A stretch of DNA of 64,000 nucleotides from positions 248,001-312,000 of the forward strand of contig NZ_JBHLJR010000003.1 in NCBI RefSeq assembly GCF_043677095.1, read 5' to 3'. This document shows positions 1 through 8,344 of this stretch, in pieces. How positions within the stretch are numbered: the first letter of the stretch is position 1; every line of letters starts with the position of its first letter. Made by a program: the position numbers and the translations under genes. The notes under the pieces are model-generated. The model worked only from the letters and a program-made list of their open reading frames with translations. It was not told the DNA's origin and made no database searches. The DNA comes from Natronococcus roseus (GTDB taxonomy: Archaea > Halobacteriota > Halobacteria > Halobacteriales > Natrialbaceae).

Positions 1-111
1 TCGCCCCATCGAGGTGTCTCAAAAGACAAACTCGCACTCTGTTTTAGACTGTTAACTGATCTGCCCCGGTTAGCCGACATCATTAACTCAGCTCGTCCGG
101 TGGCTTTCCGT

Positions 112-600
112 ATGGAGAAAGTGACCATCGATAACGTGCGAAACGAGGTCAACCCGATGCAAGTTCACGACGTGCGCCGACCGGTCTCGGACGCGCTCGG
201 AACCGACCACTTCGCGATGAACTACTTCGAACTTGCGCCGGGCGATTCCTTCTCCGGGGGGCTTCACACGCATCACGACCAGGAAGAAGTCTTCTACATC
301 GAGGAGGGAACGACGGTGTTCGAGGTCGGCAAGGAGCGCGAACAGGTAACCGTCGAGGAAGGGGAAGTCATCAGATTCGAACCCGGAGAGTTCCAGATGG
401 GCTACGCGAAAAAGGAGAACGGAAACGAGGTTATCGGCTGGGCGATGGGCGCACCCGGCTCGACCCACGACTGGGAGGAGCTCGAATCGGTGGTGTCATG
501 CCGGGAGTGTGAGGAGGACGTTCCACACGCGACGAGGATTAATTCGGAGGGCCGATTCGAGTTCACCTGCACCGAGTGTGGCAACGAGTTTGCGATGTGA
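112..600 (+). CDS. Cupin-domain protein with C-terminal zinc ribbon
   Basis: A 162-residue protein: a single cupin fold (about residues 35-115) followed by a small zinc ribbon. The cupin metal motif is visible as His52, His54 and Glu58 in GGLHTHHDQEEVFYIEEG; the second motif (around residues 88-99) lacks the usual histidine, so metal binding may be incomplete. Cys130/Cys133 and Cys153/Cys156 form two CxxC knuckles. The ATG at 112 is preferred over an in-frame GTG at 100 because an AT-rich CATTAACTC element lies about 26 bases upstream, as in leaderless haloarchaeal transcripts. The substrate cannot be told from sequence; the ribbon may bind nucleic acid or a partner protein (inference). Confidence 0.85.
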   Translation: MEKVTIDNVRNEVNPMQVHDVRRPVSDALGTDHFAMNYFELAPGDSFSGGLHTHHDQEEVFYIEEGTTVFEVGKEREQVTVEEGEVIRFEPGEFQMGYAKKENGNEVIGWAMGAPGSTHDWEELESVVSCRECEEDVPHATRINSEGRFEFTCTECGNEFAM

Positions 601-954
601 GCAGAGGTGTTCCGCGACGCGGTCGAGGCCGAAGTGTACTGTCGTAGAAGGTGAAAGTATTTGCAGTGCGAACCACTGGAGCCAGCCCCCCATCCGTCGA
701 TCTTCGTTATCACTCGGCACCTATGAGGTAGGATTTCCGTGAACTACTACAGTTGGGCTGGCAACGGAGACTTTCCACGCCCTCCCCGGCCGAGTCGTAC
801 GCTCACGGGTCGCCGACCGCTCACGTACTCGTCCCTTCCACGGTTCGACCGATCGCTTCTCACCGTCGTTCGAACTGACCGACAGCGCGCTCCATCGCAC
901 CGTGGATCGGCCAGTCCGTAGTGAAGCGTGGTGCAACGAAATCGGATCAATCGG
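601..954. other. Intergenic stretch without a recognisable gene
   Basis: No convincing coding sequence or RNA gene is seen. Bases 775-797 (CCACGCCCTCCCC followed by a CCGA-type tail) resemble bases 62330-62350 in the other large non-coding stretch of this window, so this may hold a short piece of a dispersed haloarchaeal element. The neighbours converge here: the cupin gene ends at 600 and the SpoIIM-family gene ends at 955 on the other strand. Confidence 0.4.
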
Positions 955-1931
955 TCACGGCTCGGCCAGCTCCGGGAACAGCGCCTCCGCGATCACGATC
1001 GTCAGGTAGGCCTCGACGAACGCCGCCAGGGCGAGCAACAGCCAGCCGAATACGACGAGAAGGGTGGTCCGATAGACGTAGGTCTTCGTGAACAACGAGT
1101 CGCGCGAGCCGACGAGCCGCTGGCCGGCCCGATGGAGGAACCGGAAGCCGACGCCCGCGGCGATGAACAGCGCCGGCAGCTCGAAGATCCCGTGGGGGCG
1201 AGCAGGGCAACGATCGGACCGAACCCGACCTCGAGCCCGGTGACGACCGCGATGTTGCCGACGATGATCCCGTTAAAGACCATGATGACCGTCGTCACCA
1301 GCCCGAGCGTGAGCGCGCCGAAGATCGCCGCCAGGAACGGCGGCGTGTTCTGGACGAGGAAAAAGGTCGCCGAGAGCTCGATCCCGCCGCCCCCGGCGGG
1401 GTCGCCGTCGGCGAGTTCCTCGTCCCCGAACTCCTCGCTCAGAAGCTCGAGGAACAGCTCCGTGAGGTCGATCCCCGCGGCGACGAGCGCGGCACCGAGG
1501 ACGACGCCGCCGCCGAACAGCGCCGTCGCGAACCAGACGTAGAGGCGGTGTTCGGCCCATCCCGCCGCGAGCGACGCGGCCACGCCGGTGCCCTCGGTCA
1601 GCGCGACCGCGCCGAGCGCGGCGAACGCGATCGCGAGCATGGCAGCACCGGCCGCAGCCGTGGTGAGGTCGTGGACCGCGGCCGTCGCCCCTGCCGTCAC
1701 GAGCGAGACCAGCGCCAGCGCGAACGCGAGGGTCGCCCAGCCGCGGTTCGGATCCGATCCCGATCCCGGCTCCGTCCCGCTTCGGTCGGGATCCGGCGGT
1801 TGACTCGAGGGGACCTCTCGACCCTCGGAATCACGCGGTTCGCGTCGCTCGCTCGCCGACTCGTCGGCCCGCGCCGACCGATCCGCCTCGGTCTGCTCGA
1901 GCGATCCCTCGTCGGCCCGTCGGTCGTTCAT
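955..1931 (-). pseudogene. SpoIIM/DUF95-family membrane protein, single-base frameshift
   Basis: The first ~250 codons read a charged N-terminal tail (about 65 residues), several hydrophobic helices and the family core FLVQNTPPFLAAIFGA ... GPIVALLAP. There the frame breaks in a run of five G on the + strand (1194-1198). Adding one base restores HGIFELPALFIAAGVGF, the hallmark of this family, then two more helices and a stop at 955-957. The repaired product would be 325 residues. It would be an integral membrane protein of unknown function, distantly related to bacterial stage II sporulation protein M. Either the gene is broken or a homopolymer base is missing from the assembly. The start at 1931 fits a GATTTATCC element 27 bases upstream. 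Confidence 0.8.
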
Positions 1932-1950
1932 ACCACCTCTTGGGTCAAAC

Positions 1951-1966
1951 GGCGGATAAATCCGCC
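1951..1966. promoter_or_regulatory. Palindrome centred on the TATA box of the SpoIIM-family gene
   Basis: Arms GGCGGAT and ATCCGCC are perfectly inverted around AA. On the minus strand the centre reads GATTTATCC, a TATA-like element 27 bases before the start codon at 1931. It also begins only 8 bases after the stop of the upstream kinase gene, so it could be an operator, a termination hairpin, or both. Confidence 0.4.
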
Positions 1967-1973
1967 GGCAGGA

Positions 1974-2894
1974 TTATCGCTCGAGCAGTCGCCGGCACTG
2001 GCGCCGTAGCTGTCGGCGACCGCGAGCGTCGCGGGCGATCCGTCCGTAGTTCGCCGCCGACTGGGCGAGCCAGAGCAGTTTGTACCCCCGGAGTCGGCGA
2101 GCGGTTCCGGGCTCGAGTCGCCCCTCCCGCGCGTACCCGGACCGAAACGTTGTCCGGAGCCGAGCGCGCTCTCGAGGCTCGAGTTCTCGCGCGTGGACGT
2201 CGACGAACCGGGCCTCGGCGCGGGCCAGCGCGTACTCGGCGCGGGTGACGTGGGCGTTTCCCCAGTCGAGGACGGCCGTGATCGACCCGGAGGCGTCGAT
2301 CAGCAGGTTCGAGAGCTGGTAATCGCCGTGGGTAAGCACCGGGCGGGGGTTCGGATCGTCGACTGACGGAACCGGGAACGCCTCGAGCACGGCTCCGGAA
2401 TCCACCGCGTGCCAGCCGTCGGGCTCGCACAGCCGAAGCGTCGACCCCTCGCGAGCGAGGCCGCCGACGCGGGTGAACTCGAGCGAGTCCGTCGCGTGGA
2501 GCCGACCGAGCAGCTCGCCGGCCTCCCGAACGAGCCGTCCGCGGACGTCGGGCTCGAGACCCGAATACTCGGGCCCGGGATTTCGGCCCGACAGGTGCTC
2601 GTAGAGAGCCCACTGGTCGGATCCGCCGTCGGACGGGTCGGCGAGCGAGCCCGAGGCGAGCACCTCGGGAACCGGGAGCTCGGTCGTCGCGCCGACGAGG
2701 TCGGCGACCAGGGGCTCGATCACGTCACCAGTCCAGACGCTGGCGCCGCCGCGCTTGCAGACCACCGTCTCCGGGTCGTCCGCCAGCTCGAGGACGACCG
2801 TGTCGGCGACCGAACCCGGATCGGGGCGGCGACTCGAGTGCAGTTCGGTCTCGAGTGCGGCCTCGACAATCCGTGCGACCGTCTCGGAGTCCAT
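1974..2894 (-). CDS. Aminoglycoside phosphotransferase-fold kinase (APH family)
   Basis: A 306-residue cytoplasmic protein of the APH/choline-kinase fold. The Brenner motif is clear: His189, Asp191 (catalytic base) and Asn196 in LTHGDYQLSNLL, followed by the metal-binding Asp210 in VLDWGNA. The N-terminal lobe is short and acidic. The family phosphorylates small hydroxylated substrates from sugars and amino alcohols to antibiotics; nothing here identifies the substrate, and a role in antibiotic resistance should not be assumed. It is divergent from the PRPP synthetase gene (112 bases apart) and the SpoIIM-family gene follows on the same strand. Confidence 0.85.
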   Translation of the reverse strand: MDSETVARIVEAALETELHSSRRPDPGSVADTVVLELADDPETVVCKRGGASVWTGDVIEPLVADLVGATTELPVPEVLASGSLADPSDGGSDQWALYEHLSGRNPGPEYSGLEPDVRGRLVREAGELLGRLHATDSLEFTRVGGLAREGSTLRLCEPDGWHAVDSGAVLEAFPVPSVDDPNPRPVLTHGDYQLSNLLIDASGSITAVLDWGNAHVTRAEYALARAEARFVDVHARELEPRERARLRTTFRSGYAREGRLEPGTARRLRGYKLLWLAQSAANYGRIARDARGRRQLRRQCRRLLER

Positions 2895-3006
2895 CCGTTC
2901 GCGGGCTACGTTCGGCGGGTTCGTAGCCCTTCCGTCCCGCCCGGCCGTCGGCGACTTCGGCGCCGAGAACGAAAGCGGGTTTACCCACGGTGCTGTGGCA
3001 ACGAGT

Positions 3007-3864
3007 ATGATCGTCAGCGGATCCAGCTCCCAGGCCGTCGCCGCGGCCCTCGCCCGCGAACTCGAGGAACCGCTCGCCGCCGTCGAGTACGACCGCTTTC
3101 CCGACGGCGAACTGCTCGCGGCCGCCCCCGACGTCGCCGACCGCGACGTCGATCGAGCGGTCGTCGTCGCCTCGACGACCTCGAGCGACGCCCACCTCGA
3201 GGTGCTCCAGCTTCAGGACGCCGTTCGGGAGGCCGGCGTAGACGAAGTGGTGACGGTGTTACCGTACATGGGCTACGGCCGCCAGGACAAGGCCTTCGAG
3301 GCGGGCCACCCCATCTCGGCGCGAGCCGTCGCACGGGCCGTCTCGACCGGAACGGATCGCGTGCTCACCGTCAACCCCCACGAGGAGTCGATCTGCGACT
3401 TTTTCGAGCCTTCGGCGACCGCCGTCGACGCCGCCGACCGGCTGGCCGACCCCCTCCCGGCCGACCTCGAGGATCCCGTCTTCCTCTCGCCCGACGCGGG
3501 TGCAGTGGAACTCGCCGAAACGGTTCGGGACGCCTACGGAATGGGTGCAACGGACTACTTCGAGAAGACCCGCCTCTCGGGGACCGAAGTCGAGATCTCG
3601 CCCAGCGACGTCGCCGTCGCCGACCGGGACGTGGTCGTCACCGACGACATCATCGCGACGGGATCGACGATGAGCGAGGCCGTCGACGTCCTCGGCGAGC
3701 GGGGGGTCGGCCGCGTGTTCGTCACCTGCGTCCACCCGCTGCTCGCCCGGGACGCGGTCACGAAGCTCTCGAGGGCCGGCGTCGAGGCGATCTACGGCAC
3801 CGACACGATCGAGCGCCAGTACAGCGCGGTGTCGGTCGCGCCGTCGGTCGCCGACGAACTGTAA
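3007..3864 (+). CDS. prs: Ribose-phosphate pyrophosphokinase (PRPP synthetase)
   Basis: Makes 5-phosphoribosyl-1-pyrophosphate from ribose 5-phosphate and ATP, feeding purine, pyrimidine, histidine and tryptophan synthesis; hisA, hisB and upp, which use PRPP-derived chemistry, are in the same window. The 285-residue length is typical of archaeal (class III-like) enzymes. Visible motifs: FPDGE near residue 31 (ATP/R5P region), YGRQDK at 90-95 (flexible-loop region) and the PRPP-binding loop VVTDDIIATGSTM at about 210-222. The ATG at 3007 is chosen because GGTTTACCC lies 26 bases upstream; longer in-frame starts would run into the divergent kinase gene. Confidence 0.96.
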   Translation: MIVSGSSSQAVAAALARELEEPLAAVEYDRFPDGELLAAAPDVADRDVDRAVVVASTTSSDAHLEVLQLQDAVREAGVDEVVTVLPYMGYGRQDKAFEAGHPISARAVARAVSTGTDRVLTVNPHEESICDFFEPSATAVDAADRLADPLPADLEDPVFLSPDAGAVELAETVRDAYGMGATDYFEKTRLSGTEVEISPSDVAVADRDVVVTDDIIATGSTMSEAVDVLGERGVGRVFVTCVHPLLARDAVTKLSRAGVEAIYGTDTIERQYSAVSVAPSVADEL

Positions 3865-4002
3865 CGGTAGAGCGGAGCACGGTTTCGGTATTCGGCCTCT
3901 CGAGTAGAAATTGCGTTCCATATAGGATATTAATGTGTCACAAGAGCCAATCTGTGAGGATTAATACTCTGTAAAATGAATAGATACAGCAAACAGGTTG
4001 TT

Positions 4003-4209
4003 TCAGCTATATTGTGATGATTTGTGGGCAGACGATACGGCAGATAGTGCGTAAGCCGCAGCACCGAACGTAAGTATAGGACCGATATACACAAATATCA
4101 AAAGCATAGCTAATTCTGCGATAAGACCTACTACTCCCAGTACTGTGAGTTGGAGGCCGATAATCATGAGTACAATGCACGTTCGATAGCGGTAGTTAAA
4201 TCCACTCAT
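4003..4209 (-). CDS. Small two-helix membrane protein in an AT-rich islet
   Basis: Sixty-eight residues with two hydrophobic segments (about 12-32 and 35-57) and short polar ends. Codon use is clearly unlike the neighbours: third positions are often A or T, and the whole stretch 3880-4260 is much less GC-rich than the rest of the window. A strong TATA-like TTTATTAAATAG sits about 26 bases upstream, supporting expression from the ATG at 4209. No family is recognised. The composition suggests recent transfer, for instance from a virus or plasmid (inference). Confidence 0.55.
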   Translation of the reverse strand: MSGFNYRYRTCIVLMIIGLQLTVLGVVGLIAELAMLLIFVYIGPILTFGAAAYALSAVSSAHKSSQYS

Positions 4210-4375
4210 ATTAAGTAATTGATGTCTCTATTTAATAAAATTGTTTCTCCTGCATCCCTTTTCAACGTTAAGTCCGCACGCCCTACATAACGATCGACCG
4301 TTCCGGGTTCGACATCACGGCCGGGCAAAAAATCGGATTGCCAACTACCGGTAACGGAAATCCGGCTTTACGCTT

Positions 4376-4552
4376 AGTCCGACGCTTCCGCCGCCGCAAT
4401 CGGCTCGAGCGCGATCTCGGCATCCACCTTTTTCTCGGCGGGTTCGCTTCGCTCACCCTTCTCGAAAAATCTGGACCAAAAAACCGCCTCGCTTCGCTCG
4501 GCAGCGATCAGTCCGACGCTTCCGCCGCCGCAACCGGCTCGAGCGCGATCTC
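4376..4552 (-). repeat. Duplicated 3' end of ileS (43-bp direct repeat)
   Basis: Bases 4510-4552 (the last codons and stop region of ileS) recur at 4376-4418 with one mismatch in 43. The downstream copy would encode the same last residues (IALEPxAAAEASD), ending in its own TAA at 4374-4376, but it is not in the ileS frame (134 bases apart). The 91 bases between the copies carry the T-rich terminator-like element. This looks like a remnant left by gene replacement or slipped duplication. Confidence 0.85.
4465..4483 (-). terminator. T-rich terminator-like element after ileS
   Basis: On the minus strand, 25-45 bases past the ileS stop, there are two T tracts (TTTTTT at 4483-4478 and TTTTT at 4469-4465) flanking GGTCCAGA. 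They are bordered by GAGCGAAGCG repeats at about 4488-4498 and 4443-4454. Archaeal termination at oligo-T fits; the GAGCGAAGCG flanks are a common haloarchaeal intergenic motif (from general knowledge). Confidence 0.5.
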
Positions 4553-7500
4553 CATCGCGACCCCGTCGACGTCCCACTCCTTGCGGTGGCCGTCCTCGAC
4601 GGTCCGCAACTCGTCGGCTCGGACCTCCTCGCGGATCAGATCCTCGCGGTCCTCGACCAGCGAGGCCACGCGGTCGTCGTCGATCTCGACCTCGAGGACG
4701 ATCCGCTCCTCGACGTCTAAGTCGAGCTCCTTGCGCATCTCCTGGACCCGGCGGATGACCTCGCGGGCGTACCCCTCGCTCTCGATGTCGTCGGTCAGCG
4801 AGGCGTCGACGTAGGCGACCCCGCGGTCGTCGCCGTCGAGCGAGAAGGCGGTGCCGGCGATGTCGTCGGGGGTCTCGGTGACGAAGGAGACCATCGATTC
4901 CTCGATCGACTCGCCGTCCTCGAGTACGTCCGAGATGGCCTCCTCGAGGGCCTCGAGATCCGGCTCGTCGATGCGGGCCTCGTTGAGCGCGTTCATCACC
5001 TGCCCGGCGCGGCCGCCGAAGGCCGGCCCGAGCTCGCTCATGTCCGCCTCGGCGCTGTACCGAAGCTCCTCCCAGCGGTTCTCGGCCGAGACGAGTTCGA
5101 TCTCGCGGGCGTTGAGCCGATCCTCGAGCAGGTCGGTGTGGCGTTCGACCGCATCGGCGACGCGTTCGTCGTCGGCCGCGACGACGACCCGTGGGACGGG
5201 CCAGCGCAGCTTGCGACCGGCCTGCTGGCGGGCGTTGGCGCCGGCTTCCTCGATCGCTCGCAGGTAGGCGACGTCGTCCTCGAGCTGGTCGTCGACCCAG
5301 TACTCCTCGACGTCGGGCCAGTCGCACATGTGGACGGTGTCGTGCTCGGCCCCGCCGGTGAGGGTGCCGTAGATCTCGTCGCTGACGAACGGCGCGTAGG
5401 GAGCGAGCAGGGCGACCGTCTCGCGCAGGACGCGGTAGATCGTCGCGTAAGCGGCTTCTTTGGAGGCGCTGTCCTCTTCCTCCCACATGCGCTCGCGGAC
5501 CGCCTGGACGTAGAATCGGGAGACGTCCTCGACGACGAACTCGAGCAGCGCATCGAGGGCCTTGTCCTGGCGGTAGTCCTCGAAGGCCTCGGTCATCTCG
5601 ACTTTCGTCGACTGCAGCCGGGCGAGCACCCACTCGTCGATCAGCTCGAGGTCGTCGTCCACGTCCTCGAGGTCCGTCTCCCGGGGATCGAAGTCGTCTA
5701 ACCGCATGTACGGCAGCGGGAACCGGAAGACGTTCCACAGCGTCCGGAGGGTGTCCTCCATCGTCTGCATGCCGTCCCAGGAGAAGCGCATGTCGTCGCC
5801 CTGCGGGTTGTTCGACAGCAGGAAGAGTCGCATGACGTCCCGGCCGTGGCGGTCGATCGCCTCGTGGGGGTCGATCAGGATGTCCTTAGACTTGCTCATC
5901 GCGCGGCCGTCGGGCATCAGCGCGTGGCCGTGCATCAACACTTCCTGGTAGGGGCTCTCGCCCAACGCCGCGGTGCCCATCCCCAGCTGGGACCAGAACC
6001 AGCCCCGGGTCTGGTCGTGGGCCTCGAGGATGAGGTCGGCGGGCCAGAGCTCGTCGAACCGGCTGTCGTCGGACGGGTAGTTCAGCGTCCCCCAGGAGGC
6101 CACAGAGGAATCCAGCCAGACGTCGAAGACGTCGGGGACGCGGGTGTACGTCCTCCCGTCCTCGGTGATCGTCAGCTCGTCGACGGTGTCCTTGTGGAGG
6201 TCGACGGAGTCGTACTCGATCTCCTGGTCGACGCGCTCGACGAGCTCCTCGCGGTCGCTGATCACGATCATCTCCTCGTCGTCGTCCCGGTCCTCGGGCG
6301 TCCAGACGGGAAGGGGGATCCCCCAGTAGCGCTGGCGGGAGACGTTCCAGTCGGGCGCGTCCTCGACGAAGTCGCGGAACCTGTTGTCCCGGGCCCACTG
6401 CGGGTGCCACTCGCTGTCCTCGATGTTGTCGAGCAGCTCCTCCTTGACGTCGGTGATCGTGATGAACCACTGGTCGGTGACGATCTGGACGATCCCCGTG
6501 TCACAGCGCCAGCAGTGGCCGTAGCTGTGGTGGACCGTTCCCGAGGACAGCATCGCCCCGTTGTCCTCGAGGTCGGCGATAATCTCCTCGTCGGCCTCCT
6601 TGACGAACTGGCCCTCGTACGCGCCGGCCTGGTCGGTGTAGACGCCGTCGCCGGCGACGGGACAGAAGATCGGCAGACCGAGTTCGCGACCCCGCCGGAA
6701 GTCCTCCTCACCGTGGCCGGGCGCGGAGTGGACGAGCCCGGTGCGGTCGGCCTCGACGTACTCGGCGTCGTAGATCTGGAGGGCGTCGTCGACCGCGACG
6801 TGGTCGGGCACCTCCTCGGCGAGGGGGTGTTCGTACTCCCAGCCGATCATCTCCTCGCCCGTAACGGTCTCGAGGACCTCGTAGTCGTCGTACCGGCCCT
6901 CCTTCAGCACGCCCTCGACGCACTCTTCGGCGACGTAGATGACTTCCTCCTCGCCGTCTTTCTCGGCTCGTACGCCCTGGTAGGTCAGGTCGGGATCGAC
7001 CGCGACGAACGTGTTCGCCGGGATCGTCCACGGGGTGGTCGTCCAGATGACGACCGACCCCTCTCGATCGGCGAGGTCGAACTTGACGTAGATCGAGGGG
7101 TCCTCGACGTCCTCGTACTCGACCTCGTTGTTCGCGATGGCGGTCTCACAGCGGGGACACTGCGAGATCGAACGGTGGCCCTTCTCGACGAGACCGCGCT
7201 CGGCGGCCTTGGAGAACCCCCACCAGGCCGCCTCCATGTACTCGGGCTCGACGGTGCGGTAGGGGTCGTCCCAGTCCATCCAGACGCCGAAGTCCTGGAA
7301 GTCGGCCTGGAGCCCCTCGAGCTGTTCGTCGGCGTACTCCTTGCACTCCCGGATGAACTCGTCCTCGCCGAACTCCTCGATGTCCTTCTTGTTCTCGAAG
7401 CCGAGCCGTTCCTCGACCCGGGTCTCGATCGGCAGCCCGTGCATGTCGTAGCCGGGGCGATCGGTGACGTCGTACCCCTGCATCCGCAGGAAGCGGATGT

Positions 7501-7708
7501 AGACGTCCTTCAGGGACTTGTTCCAGGTCGTTCCCATGTGTGCCGATCCCGACGTGTACGGCGGGCCGTCGACGAAGAAGAAGGAGTCGCCGTCGGATCG
7601 GTGCTCGACCGTCTGTTCGTAGGCGTCGACGTCGTCCCAGTAGTCGAAAACCCGTTGCTCGAGCGCGTGGGGGTCGTACTGGTCGTCGACCTCGCCGAAC
7701 CTGCTCAT
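4508..7708 (-). CDS. ileS: Isoleucyl-tRNA synthetase
   Basis: Charges tRNA-Ile with isoleucine. At 1066 residues it has the expected archaeal/eukaryotic-type length. The class I catalytic core shows the HIGH-type motif as HMGTTWNK (His57) and the KMSKS-type motif as AMSKSKD near residue 602. The CP1 editing region lies between them (about residues 190-400, with TTTPWTIPANT and a Cys pair CPRCETAIANNEVEYED). The anticodon-binding helical domain and an acidic C-terminal tail follow. The start at 7708 has CTCTTTACCG about 26 bases upstream. It is monocistronic and oriented away from the small-membrane-protein pair at 7897. Confidence 0.97.
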   Translation of the reverse strand: MSRFGEVDDQYDPHALEQRVFDYWDDVDAYEQTVEHRSDGDSFFFVDGPPYTSGSAHMGTTWNKSLKDVYIRFLRMQGYDVTDRPGYDMHGLPIETRVEERLGFENKKDIEEFGEDEFIRECKEYADEQLEGLQADFQDFGVWMDWDDPYRTVEPEYMEAAWWGFSKAAERGLVEKGHRSISQCPRCETAIANNEVEYEDVEDPSIYVKFDLADREGSVVIWTTTPWTIPANTFVAVDPDLTYQGVRAEKDGEEEVIYVAEECVEGVLKEGRYDDYEVLETVTGEEMIGWEYEHPLAEEVPDHVAVDDALQIYDAEYVEADRTGLVHSAPGHGEEDFRRGRELGLPIFCPVAGDGVYTDQAGAYEGQFVKEADEEIIADLEDNGAMLSSGTVHHSYGHCWRCDTGIVQIVTDQWFITITDVKEELLDNIEDSEWHPQWARDNRFRDFVEDAPDWNVSRQRYWGIPLPVWTPEDRDDDEEMIVISDREELVERVDQEIEYDSVDLHKDTVDELTITEDGRTYTRVPDVFDVWLDSSVASWGTLNYPSDDSRFDELWPADLILEAHDQTRGWFWSQLGMGTAALGESPYQEVLMHGHALMPDGRAMSKSKDILIDPHEAIDRHGRDVMRLFLLSNNPQGDDMRFSWDGMQTMEDTLRTLWNVFRFPLPYMRLDDFDPRETDLEDVDDDLELIDEWVLARLQSTKVEMTEAFEDYRQDKALDALLEFVVEDVSRFYVQAVRERMWEEEDSASKEAAYATIYRVLRETVALLAPYAPFVSDEIYGTLTGGAEHDTVHMCDWPDVEEYWVDDQLEDDVAYLRAIEEAGANARQQAGRKLRWPVPRVVVAADDERVADAVERHTDLLEDRLNAREIELVSAENRWEELRYSAEADMSELGPAFGGRAGQVMNALNEARIDEPDLEALEEAISDVLEDGESIEESMVSFVTETPDDIAGTAFSLDGDDRGVAYVDASLTDDIESEGYAREVIRRVQEMRKELDLDVEERIVLEVEIDDDRVASLVEDREDLIREEVRADELRTVEDGHRKEWDVDGVAMEIALEPVAAAEASD

Positions 7709-7859
7709 ACCAGACGTAATTGCACGGGACGGTAAAGAGGAATCGATATTGCAGGTTCCGCTCGACGGGGATCGACGGCCCTCGCGGTCGCCATTGGCCT
7801 ACGAAACGATGGAGAGCTTCCGGACACCCGTCGGCTTCGTGTCTACCATCCGAACGTAG

Positions 7860-7880
7860 ATCAAACACTATATGTTTGAT
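7860..7880. promoter_or_regulatory. Perfect palindrome overlapping a TATA box
   Basis: Arms ATCAAACA and TGTTTGAT (8 bases each) are exact inverted repeats around CTATA. The centre (7870) lies 27 bases before the ATG at 7897, exactly where the TATA box of a leaderless transcript should be. A dimeric repressor bound here would block TBP, so this is a strong candidate operator for the two small membrane-protein genes that follow. Confidence 0.6.
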
Positions 7881-7896
7881 CCCTGTTGTACCCCGT

Positions 7897-8046
7897 ATGG
7901 CGATCAGCAGTCTGGTCGGGCTCACGTTCGTCTTCGCGTTTCTGACGGCGGCGTCGTACGTCGGTACCCGGTTGGCGACGCGGGACATCGCACCGCGGGG
8001 ACTGAACGGCGAGTACGCGCCCGAGGAGCGACCGGATGACGGGTGA
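7897..8046 (+). CDS. Small membrane protein, first of an overlapping pair
   Basis: Forty-nine residues: one N-terminal hydrophobic helix (about residues 4-24) and a charged tail ending PEERPDDG. The ATG at 7897 is chosen over the upstream ATG of the same frame (7720) because it lies just after a TATA-containing palindrome and because the upstream part would overlap the ileS promoter. Its last codons overlap the next gene (ATG at 8036), suggesting translational coupling. No family is recognised; small subunits of membrane complexes look like this. Confidence 0.65.
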   Translation: MAISSLVGLTFVFAFLTAASYVGTRLATRDIAPRGLNGEYAPEERPDDG

Positions 8047-8344
8047 GCGATCCGAAATCGGCGCCCGAGAGCCGAGCGAGGGGCGTTCCCTCGAGGCCCG
8101 CGACGCAGTCGGAGTCCTGCTCGACCGGGAGGTACTGAAACTCCTCGCGGTCGTCGTCGCCGGCTGGTGGATGCTCGAGGCGGGAGGGGCGGAGGCCGCG
8201 AATTCGCCGGGATTCCCGCACCTGCTGTACGAGGGGATCGGTGCGTTCACGACGCTCGTCGGCGCCGTTCTCCTCGTCGTCGGATCGCTCGCGTTGCTGG
8301 TCAAACTGGTCTACGAGGCGACGAAGCTGGCGGAACGGAGTTAG
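8036..8344 (+). CDS. Membrane protein, two predicted helices
   Basis: A 102-residue protein with a polar N-terminus (about 30 residues, MTGERSEIGAREPSEG...) and hydrophobic segments at about 36-53 and 66-92. It overlaps the preceding gene by 11 bases and so probably shares its transcript and the 7860-7880 operator. Its stop overlaps by four bases with the convergent gene ending at 8341. No domain is recognised; function unknown. Confidence 0.7.
   Translation: MTGERSEIGAREPSEGRSLEARDAVGVLLDREVLKLLAVVVAGWWMLEAGGAEAANSPGFPHLLYEGIGAFTTLVGAVLLVVGSLALLVKLVYEATKLAERS

Noticed and set aside
1974..2894. APH-fold gene as an antibiotic-resistance determinant
   Set aside because: Only the general kinase motifs are present; the family is broad and haloarchaea are naturally insensitive to most aminoglycosides.
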